From Ctena decussata (lineage: Eukaryota; Mollusca; Bivalvia; Lucinida; Lucinidae): a DNA stretch of 64,000 nt. The notes under the pieces are model-generated. The model made no database searches and was not told the origin of the DNA. It saw only the letters and a program-made list of their open reading frames with translations. A program made the position numbers and the translations under genes. The stretch spans positions 109,719,842-109,783,841 of the forward strand of contig OZ022500.1 of the NCBI GenBank assembly GCA_963989385.1. Direction: 5' to 3'. Below, one piece after another: positions 37,101 through 64,000 of the stretch; position 1 is the stretch's first letter; each line of letters opens with the position of its first letter.

Positions 37101-40100
37101 CAAAACAAATATAAATCAAATTGATCAAAGGGTTTAGAAAGTATGAGAGCTTAAAAATCTTAATTGTAAAACTTTAACATAAAATTGCTAAGTCTGTGAC
37201 CTTGACCTATAGATCATATCCAGGGGTGGGGATGCGACTGAATAAAATTTCCAACTAATATCTATCATTAAACCAAATATAATTCAAAAAGATAACTATG
37301 ACATCTGAAGAAAAAAAACATAAAACTGCTAAGTCCCTGACCTTGACCTATAGGCCATGTCCAGGGATGGGGATGTGGCTGAACAAAATTTCAGACCAAT
37401 ATCTATCTTCATACCAATTGTAATTCAAACTGATTGAAGGGTTTAGGAACTCTGAGATTTTAAAAAACTTTAACAGAAAACTTTAACATGAACTTTAATG
37501 TCTAAGTCTGTGACCTTGACCTAAAGGTCATGTGCAGGGGTGGGGATACTGCAGAATAAAATTTCAGACCAATATCTATCATCATACAAAATGTAATTTA
37601 AATCGATTAAAAAGGTTTACAACTATGAGATCTTAAAGACTTCAACGTAAAACTTTAACATAAAATTTTCTTAGTCTGTGCCCTTGATCTATGGGTCATG
37701 ACCAGGGGTGGGGATGGTCTTGAAGAAAATTTTGGACCAATATCTATCATCCCACCAAATACAATTTAAATGGATTAAAAGGTTTACAAACTATGAGATC
37801 TTAAAAACTTTAACATAAAAGTTTACCATAAAATTTCTAAGTCCATGACCTTGACCTATGGGTCATGACCAGGGGTGGGGATGGTCTTGAAGAAAATTTT
37901 GGACCAATATCTATCATCATACCAAATTTAATTCAAATTGATCAAAGGGTTTAGAAACTATGAGATCTTAAAAACTTTAACGTAAAACTTTAACATTCTG
38001 CTAACGCCGCCGCCAACGCCGCGGGTAGTACAATAGCTCTTCCTGAACTTTGTTCAGGTGAGCTAATAAGGATTATATATCATTACGTGCATATATAATG
38101 ACAAATTCTGGATACGTATATGTCTTATTTTTCTATAAAATCTCTCTGAACTGGAGCAAAGTATTTCTAAAGAGAGGTCATAACACGTTTTATGGAGAAC
38201 TGACAGATATTATCTTGGAAATATCATCAAATACGACTGACTCTAGTTATCTCAAACATTTATATCTCAAAGTACCCTCTCATATCAAAGTATTTCCAAC
38301 ATGTTTCCTATTCTTCTTTACATTTCAACTCCAGCTACATGCATCTCAAACTACTGGTATCTCATAGTACATTTTCTGGGACCAGAAAATTTACTTTGAA
38401 ATATTAATAGTTTGATGAACTTCGACTTTGAGATATATATAGTTGCCTGTATGCATCTTACTAAGAGCTCTACTGCTGTACAGTTTTTCAGTAAATGGGC
38501 ATACTTTCAGGGGAAGCAACTCTGCTATTTTCATTTTTGCCACCATTATCCATGGGGACCAACTGTTAAAGGAAAGAATCTGGGCCCGATACTCAGCTAA
38601 ACTGAGCAAGAAAACAACTGTACTTAGTACAGTTGTTTTCTTGCTCAGTTTAGCTGAGTATCAAATTTTCTCTGCTTATGAATATGAAAATGCCAACATT
38701 AGTTGGCATTTTCATATTTATCAGCCGAGAAAATTTCATGCTCAGCTGAGTTGAGCACGAAAAAAGTTTTATAACCTTGGGGCCTGCTCCTTTTAGAGCA
38801 GATTCTTTCTTTTATGAGTGCACCCCTTTTTGAAAGCATTTTGTTGCCGAGGGAACCAAAAATGAAGTCATAGAATTCATTTTCATTTGAGAGAATAGCA
38901 GAACTAGAAAATGTGTTTATGAAACACTATTCCCCCAATCATATGCTTGCCTCTAAAGGAGGCTATCCCATAATGTTTGTACCTTTGTACCATAGGTTTC
39001 AATGCGCTAAGTCGAAAAGGGGCTTAACTTGGTCAAAGATTAATGATTTTATTTCAAAAGTTATTCAGGTGATTTTCACTTTGGGCAATAACTTTCTGCA
39101 AAAAATCATGGTCCTAGTGTCAGGGGTTCTTGAGATGTTTGTTCACAAGGTTCCATAGGCTTACAATGCACTAAGTTGAAAAAGGGGCATGACGGTCAAA
39201 AAGTCACATTTTTTTTTCAAAAGTTAATCAGGTCATCTACACCTTGGGCAATAAAGTTTCAAGTCCCAAACTCTTAAGCTTTTCAAAATATCTTGCTGAC
39301 AAAGTCAAAATGCCAAAATTTTCAAAGGGCCATAACTACTACAAACACTGACAGAATTTGTTCAAAAGTTAATCAGTTCATCTACTCATCATCTTCAATA
39401 AGCTGAAAAAGTTTCAAGCCCCTAGCTCAAATACTTTTCATGATATCTTGCTGACAAAGTCAAAATGAGGAAATTTTCATCAAAGAGCCATAACTCCCTC
39501 AAAAATTGACGGAATGTGTTCAAAAGTTATTCAGTTCATCTACTCATCATTCTTAATAAGCTGTGAAAGTTTCAAACCCCTAGCTCAAATACTTTTCAAG
39601 ATACCTTGCTGACAAAGTCAAAATGCAGAAATTTTCAAAGGGCCGTATTAAACTCCCTCAAAAAGTTGACAGAATTCATTCAAAAATTAAATCAGTTCAT
39701 CTACTCATCATCTCCAATAAACTGACAAAGTTTAAAGTCCCTAGCTCTTATACTTTTCAAGATATCTTGCTGACAAAGTCAAAATGCGGAAACTTTCAAA
39801 GGGCCGTAACTCCATCAAAAGATGACGGAATTCATTCAAAAGGTAAAAAGCTCATCTATTCATCATCTCCGATAAGCTGACAAAGTTTAAAGTCCCTAGC
39901 TCTTATACTTTTCAAGATATCTTGCTAACAAAGTCTAAATGCCAGGATTTTCAAAGGGCTGTAACTCCTATAAAAATTGACAGAATTCGTTCAAAACTTT
40001 ATCAGCTCATCTACTTATCATTTTTGATGAGCTTATAAAGTTTCAAGTTCCTAGCTGTTATCCTTTTCAAGATATCTTGCTTACGAAGTCAAAATGCCAA

Positions 40101-43100
40101 AATTTTCAAAGGGCAATAACTCCCACAAAAATTGACCGAATTTGTTCAAAAGTTAATCAGTTCATCTACTCATCATTCCTAATAAATTGGCAAATGCTCA
40201 AATGCTTTTTGAGATATCTTGCTGACAAGATTTTATTATGAATTTTTGCCAAGGGGCATAGCTCGAAAAAGGGAGACAACACGCACAAGAGAAAAATACA
40301 TGTCCACTAATTTTTCATGACGAATCCATATGTGCAATTTCAAAACTCTAACATGCACGGTTTCTAAGATACATGTATGGTATATGTGACTAATGGACGG
40401 ACGCACAGCTGCACGGACAACCCAGAAGCAATATGCCCCCTCAACTTCTTCGAAGTTGGGAGCATAAAAACATGAAAACCTACTCAAGCAGCACCTTAAG
40501 AAAGTGAACTAAGCATGCACTCACCCAATATTGCACACAGCTGGCACTTTCCAAACAAATCTTTTGCAGTATTTGTGGGAAAGTTTGGAAAATTTTCATT
40601 TAGATTATCAACATCAAACAATAACTTTTTAGCCCCCACCCCTCCTCCACCACATTTTATTCAAAAGCAGAAGGTAATTTCCCATAATTCCATGTACTAA
40701 ATGAGAGGGCATCTGAGATCAATATGAGATATTGTTTGCCTCTTGTGAAAATGGCCCTGACTAGCCTATGTATGTGCACAGACTAATCTGGGCATGCACA
40801 GTTCAAATATGCCTGCAGACTACATTCTCACCATGTGGCCTAAATACAATACCTCACAGTCCAGTAGTACAAACTGTAATTTATCATCACCCAGTGCCAT
40901 TGCACCAGATTTCTGGTATAGGGTCCATATGTTACTGGCTATTGCCGCCATCACCGTTACTTTGGCATCTTTGTCACCATAACCAGAGTAGGCCAGGAGG
41001 GCACCATCATTGTTCAGTAACCTAAAATATGGTAACATAAAATACTGTAACGTGCTTAAGATTTGGGACACCTGAAAATAATTAATTTTCCATTTGTCCC
41101 AAATGGAAAGTTAATTATTCTTAGGGACGAGTCAGTTATTGTCAGCTGGGGGGGCCGGGTACATTTAGGGGGGGTCGGAATTTTTTTTGGTGATGTACTG
41201 GGGGGGTCGGAAATAAAAAAGCCTTGGAGCAGGGGGGGTCATATATTTTATTAGGCATATTGGGGGGTCAGAATTCTTCCATCAGTCTTCATTTTAAAAA
41301 ATGTCTCAGCTTCTGGGGGGCAAAGCCCCCCAGACCCCCCATTACTCATACAATTGCAGACTCTTTCCTTTCAAACTCACAACTTAAAAGTCTTTGTGGA
41401 ACTGACTCGAAAAAATTGGCCAGCTTCATATAAAAAAAACTTTTCATTGCTTTGCTAGAACAGTATGAAAGTGTCTATAAAATCATGTCAAGTAGATGAT
41501 TTTGTGCTCAATTAAATTTAATGCCTGCATTTGTGATATCAGCTCTCCACGTGCCTTTTCATCAGCAAAAACACAGCCCCCAGACCCCCACCTCCCAGAG
41601 GCCCAATTAATATTATTTACAGTTATAATTATTTAATTATTAAGCATTCAACAAAAGATTTCCGGATGGCCATTAGCAGAAGAAAAAGTGCAAGAAATGC
41701 AGACAAAGTTTAAACAGACCATGATTACATGTAATTAACCTGTTACAATAAGAAATGGCCATTGTGTTTCATACAGCTAGGTTTTGATTGAGGTCAGTCT
41801 GACATAAAATAGGTAATATGGTATGTGTGTGAAGGGTAGCTGGCACTGAGGATAGGGGGGGGGGGGGGGGGGGGGGGGGTCATAAAAAATTTTGTCACCT
41901 ATCTGGGGGGGGTCGGAAAAAAATTTTGGTGAGACTGGGGGGGTCGGAAAAATTTTGGTGAACCATATGAAAATGTACCCCCCCCCCCCCCCACCTGATA
42001 ATAAATGACTCTTCCCTTAGGTGTACCAAAATTTAGGCACAATACAGTTCTTTGGACAACTTAACTAATGATACCCTGGTTCTTCTAATAAATACCCTGT
42101 GGTATACCCATATTTACTATTTATTGCCCAGATTTTCTCAAGTTGCCTACCCAAAATCACCACCCAAATTTACTCCTTATTGTGCATATTTTCTCAAGTT
42201 GCTTACTCCCAATCACCACCCATATTTACTATTTAGTAAATATAGGTGGTCTACAGCAATCTTGGTGGATTGGACCACTTTTCAAAGAAAAATTGAAACA
42301 GCCTATGTTAGTGAGGAGGTGTTTAGTTGAAGAAATATATATGCATGCACTCCAGTGATGTGACCAGAAATAAAAACTGCAGGCACAGACCAAGATAAAA
42401 CTCCTTTACAAGTACTTGATCAACAATTTCTGTCCCAACTTTTAAGGAGAACTGTAACTTTTTCTGGGAAAGGAACCTATACCCTTTTCTTTTCCATTAC
42501 CTGTTGGCATTCAGGAACCAAAAACTGACAGAATGCCACTATTAATTTTACCTGTTATAAAAATATCAATCTTTGCCGACTTTGATCTGAAAAATTTCTA
42601 CATTTTGGCGCAAAAACGCACCTGCTTCACTGGACATGAAAATGATGTCAAAAGAGTCCATTCATCAACTTTGAGACATATGTGGAACATATATAGTGAT
42701 GTTCAGACAAATGATATAGGACACATACAAAGAAGTCATGAAGGTGCGGAGCCATGTGCCCTTACTCTAGCAAGTTTCATACTCGAGACCTTTCAATCTC
42801 AAGCATTTACCAGTCTTTTTAGTGTCGACACCAATATAAGTCTCTCTGACTTCTTCAGGCGCTTTTCAATAATGTCCAACAGAAGGACCTGCTTTGTAGC
42901 ACGCAGCTTCAAACGTCACAGGATGATATCTCCAATGTTTGTTCAAGCGACTTTTGAACGCGTTAAGGGAGGGTGCTTCTACTACAGTTTGTGGCAAACT
43001 ATTCCAGGAATTTATTACTCTGTTAGAGAAACTGTTTGCACGCACAATGAGCCTTAATCCATTTGGATACTCTCTATTAATTGTATACTGCATTCCACAC

Positions 43101-43307
43101 TCAGCCACGTTACCCTGCCCGTTAACTGATAGATGGATTGACAGGACTAGTGTAAATCAACTCCCGGATAAATTTGTATGCCAATTTTTATTCATTCACC
43201 GATTGGATATAATAATTTTCTTTGGCTTTACATTCTTACAGGGTGCCTTGAACGCCTCCAGAATTAGCCTGACTTAGGACCTGTGTCAGCGCTCTAGGCT
43301 TTAGCAT
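34088..43307 (-). CDS. LAMTOR2: Ragulator complex protein LAMTOR2 (p14, roadblock family), complete gene
   Basis: Four exons on the minus strand (43240-43307, 40853-41021, 36542-36631, 34088-34144) join in frame to 127 codons plus TGA. LAMTOR2 is a roadblock/LC7-fold protein that pairs with LAMTOR3 in the Ragulator on late endosomes and lysosomes, anchoring Rag GTPases for mTORC1 and scaffolding MAPK signalling. Diagnostic stretches are [20 protein letters not shown] at the N-terminus, LLAYSGYGD at 31-39, AAIASNIW at 48-55, and a C-terminus ending SQIAAS. The family length is about 125. The two extra residues are an in-frame Val-Met at 46-47, between VT and AAIASNIW. Introns are 2.2, 4.2 and 2.4 kb and full of repeats. 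The reading frame is open and all introns obey GT-AG, so it looks functional. It is divergent from ecd. Confidence 0.95.
34183..34395. mobile_element. CAGTCAACTC-type palindromic MITE, copy 1
   Basis: ACAGTCAACTCTTGATATCT at left and GTGATATCGAGAGTTTA at right. The inner arms AAATTTTCTGG-tc-CCAGAAAATTT with ACTTTGAGATATCAGTAG form a long hairpin. In LAMTOR2 intron 3. Confidence 0.75.
34661..35463 (+). repeat. Tandem-core repeat family B, four-unit copy
   Basis: ACAAGACCTGTC start, CAGGCCAGCTAAA end. Core units of about 168 bp carry GGACCAATATCTAACTNCAG and the GACCTTGACATCAAGGTCA box (34893 variant, 35067, 35232). In LAMTOR2 intron 3. Confidence 0.82.
35578..35773. mobile_element. 196-bp CAGGG MITE, copy 1
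   Basis: CAGGGCTCAGCCTAGAG and CTCTAGGCTGACCCCTG termini; exactly the same length as copies at 47378-47573 and 58528-58723. The target duplication is no longer clear here. Confidence 0.88.
36542..36631 (-). CDS. LAMTOR2: LAMTOR2 exon 3 (residues 80-109)
   Basis: 90 bases, phase 0 at both ends, after acceptor TTTATTTCAG. It encodes [20 protein letters not shown] then [10 protein letters not shown], matching the family's EGRVAIT...VGFGMLKAK segment. The donor is GTTGGT, a weak match to the GTRAGT consensus. Confidence 0.94.
36809..38065 (+). repeat. Tandem-core repeat family B, six-unit copy
   Basis: Starts AACAAGACCTGTCGCCAGAC and ends GAACTTTGTTCAGGTGAGCTAA. Six units of about 140-171 bp carry TGACCTTGACCTAAAGGTCAT, or close variants, at 37029, 37197, 37338, 37511, 37680 (variant) and 37846. 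In LAMTOR2 intron 2. Confidence 0.88.
38221..38450. mobile_element. CAGTCAACTC-type palindromic MITE, copy 2
   Basis: Shares TTTTCTGG-gac-CAGAAAATTTACTTT and the GACTTTGAGATATA end with 34183-34395. More diverged. Confidence 0.65.
38490..38870. mobile_element. Family F MITE, copy split by a palindromic insertion
   Basis: The left part CATACTTTCAGGGGAAGCAA runs to about 38580 and the right part TGCTCCTTTTAGAGCAGATT resumes at about 38785. The 38581-38784 element lies between. Confidence 0.7.
38581..38784. mobile_element. Multi-hairpin palindromic element, copy 1
   Basis: Three successive hairpins: ACTCAGCTAAACTGAGCAAG with its mirror around TTAGTA, ATGAAAATGCCAAC around ATTA, and the GCTCAGCTGAGTTGAGC end. 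Closely related to 57731-57967. Confidence 0.8.
38901..40468 (+). repeat. Tandem-core repeat family C, copy 2
   Basis: Same start and the same terminal CTCAACTTC-TTC-GAAGTTGGGAGC hairpin as copy 1, but the core is expanded. About six units of around 157 bp carry TTGCTGACAAAGTCAAAATG (39295, 39450, 39610, 39768, 39925 variant and 40080 variant). In LAMTOR2 intron 2. Confidence 0.85.
40853..41021 (-). CDS. LAMTOR2: LAMTOR2 exon 2 (residues 23-79)
   Basis: 169 bases between acceptor ATATTTTAG and donor GTATTG. It encodes the central roadblock strand-helix region from [17 protein letters not shown] through [11 protein letters not shown]. It contains the GTG ATG insertion that adds Val46-Met47 relative to the family. 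Confidence 0.95.
41040..42050. mobile_element. GGGACACCT MITE, copy 2, split by a Harbinger-like insertion
   Basis: 41040-41123 (ACTGTAACGTGCTTAAGATT onward) and 42017-42050 (TTAGGTGTACCAAAATTTAG) are the two parts of a MITE like 2358-2466, separated by 893 bp. Confidence 0.78.
41124..42016. mobile_element. 893-bp PIF/Harbinger-like non-autonomous element with G tracts
   Basis: Left end GGGACGAGTCAGTTATTGTC and right end complement GGGAAGAGTCATTTATTATC: about 31-bp inverted repeats with few mismatches. The 3-bp TTA target is duplicated at 41121-41123 and 42017-42019, as expected for PIF/Harbinger. The interior carries repeated GGGGGGGTCGGAAAAATTTTG units, a 25-G run (41855-41879) and a 15-C run (41978-41992). 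No transposase was seen. Confidence 0.82.
42866..43108 (-). pseudogene. Non-LTR retrotransposon reverse transcriptase C-terminal fragment
   Basis: 80-codon ORF with [20 protein letters not shown] then [16 protein letters not shown], the typical C-terminal signature of LINE-encoded ORF2 proteins in invertebrates. No RT core lies upstream, so it is a relic inside LAMTOR2 intron 1. Confidence 0.82.
43240..43307 (-). CDS. LAMTOR2: LAMTOR2 exon 1 (residues 1-22)
   Basis: The ATG begins at 43307. The exon encodes [20 protein letters not shown], then GT and two bases of Leu23. Donor GTAAGAAT follows directly. Near-identity with the LAMTOR2 N-terminus sets the start. Confidence 0.95.
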
Positions 43308-43470
43308 CATTGATGCTAAATTATGGTTCAAAATGCTGCTAAACTGTCTTTCCTTTACTCTATTTTCAGCTTCCGTATCACATGCAAACCGGTGTCGAAG
43401 TAAATAAAATGGACGAGTTCGATTGGTGAATTGACAGGTCATGACCCTGAATTGGGTCAATACATGAGGT
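43308..43470. promoter_or_regulatory. Divergent LAMTOR2/ecd intergenic region, likely bidirectional promoter
   Basis: Only 163 bp separate the LAMTOR2 ATG (minus, 43307) and the ecd ATG (plus, 43471). The interval has no TATA box near either start. It contains an ATTGG (inverted CCAAT) at about 43421, an E-box-like CACATG near 43380, and a perfect palindrome GGTCATGACC near 43438. Sharing of one promoter is inferred from geometry. Confidence 0.6.

Positions 43471-43478
<8 letters not shown>
43409..43478 (+). promoter_or_regulatory. Three short upstream ORFs before ecd
   Basis: If transcribed, the ecd leader would carry ATGs at 43409 (6 codons, stop TGA), 43441 (8 codons, TGA), and 43464 (4 codons, TGA ending at 43478). 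The last overlaps the ecd start codon at 43471 in another frame. A leader intron or a TSS inside this region would remove some of them. Confidence 0.4.
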
Positions 43479-63217
<19,739 letters not shown>

Positions 63218-64000
63218 GTAAGATAACATTAAGTTTACATTTATTTTCCATTGAAAGAATTAATGTCTTTAGTTTGTATGGTAGTTTCTTCTGGCCACAT
63301 GGCTGCTGACATTGTAAAGCGGGATTTATTACTGTCATAGTATTGGAGATGTCATGACAACTTCACAAGTTATAAAGAAATTGTCATTGTTAGGAGTTCT
63401 GTAAAGTTTTGCCATTTATGTTAATAAAACCTATGAAAATGTTTAAAATGAAATTTAACCTATAAAATACTGTCAGAATTATTGATTAATCAGCTTGCAA
63501 TTGTAACATTTACAGCACCAAGAATGAAAATTTTTGAATTTGTGACCCGTCGCGCAAAAAGGGACGAGTTGGGTGTCCTATAGCGAAATTTAGTTTTATG
63601 TCGCAGTGAATAAGCAAATCTAAGAGGATTCGAAAAATATCAAAATTTTGGTGGCTGTTGGCCAGTTTGGGGCTCAAATTGTCTGCAGAACGTAGGTACC
63701 GTCATGAATCGTCACAAATGTTTTGATGACGTTGTGGTGACGTCGCAAAGTAAAATCGTTCAGAACTTGTAACTGATAGATAAAGTAAATGTTTGTTTTG
63801 TGTACCGTCCTTGGAAGCTTTGTTTGCTGAATAAATATTTCGAACCATGCTTCTCGGGAACTTCTTCCTGCAGGTATGACTAAGAGATCACACACTGGCA
63901 TCAAATTAAACAAATAAGCCTTTTGATGTATTATCAAGTGACATGCACATATATGAGCAAAAACCAAGACAGTGGTATTTGAGCCACACTATGACTCAGA
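63218..64000. other. ecd intron 6 (right-truncated), nothing assigned
   Basis: No exon or repeat family of this window was recognised after the exon 6 donor. Confidence 0.5.

Noticed and set aside
42533..43057. 174-codon plus-strand ORF, the longest in the window
   Set aside because: It is antisense to the LINE RT C-terminal fragment and has no recognised domain.

Overview
The window is animal nuclear DNA, most likely from a mollusc and probably a bivalve. It is AT-rich, its genes are split by GT-AG introns of up to about 15.7 kb, and most of the sequence is interspersed repeats: palindromic MITEs, tRNA-derived SINEs, LINE fragments, and elements built from tandem 145-170 bp cores of the kind described in bivalves as pearl or HINE elements. 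No bacterial, organellar, rRNA or CRISPR sequence was seen. The organism assignment is inference from repeat style and protein resemblance; no database search was possible.

Three conserved protein genes can be assembled from exons. (1) The minus strand carries the first two coding exons of a slowpoke/BK calcium-activated potassium channel (17950-18270 and 3562-3623), separated by a 14.3 kb intron. The rest of the gene lies beyond the left edge. (2) A complete four-exon LAMTOR2 (Ragulator subunit p14) gene is on the minus strand at 34088-43307 and encodes 127 residues. (3) The plus strand carries the first six coding exons (260 residues) of an ecdysoneless (ECD/SGT1) homologue, from 43471 to 63217, running off the right edge. 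LAMTOR2 and ecd are divergent, with only 163 bp between their start codons, so they probably share a promoter.

Layout. 1-3561 is slo intron 2 with a SINE and MITEs. 3624-17949 is slo intron 1; it holds a large nested repeat complex (7.8-14.1 kb), a 145-bp tandem array, a 2 kb AT-rich tract of TATCTTATA-like words and two GATATCC-rich blocks. 18271-34087 is the slo upstream/intergenic region, with a tandem-core repeat, a 14-bp-TSD LINE fragment and a 745-bp tandem duplication, one copy of which is split by a 1.6 kb hAT-like insertion. 34145-43239 is LAMTOR2 introns 3, 2 and 1, with several tandem-core repeats and a Harbinger-like element carrying a 25-G tract. 43673-59331 is ecd intron 1, with nested SINEs, a decayed reverse transcriptase, a 155-bp-type array and a 3.35 kb element with 117-bp inverted ends. 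59450-64000 holds ecd introns 2-6, dense in MITEs.

The most unusual signals are: a TTAA-bounded MITE family whose shoulders are conserved while the apical hairpin is different, yet still self-complementary, in every copy; repeated nuclear-receptor extended half-sites (TCAAGGTCA) inside tandem repeat cores; a consistent set of CAGGG-ended insertions with 5-6 bp target duplications; and an in-frame two-residue insertion in the otherwise well conserved LAMTOR2 roadblock domain.
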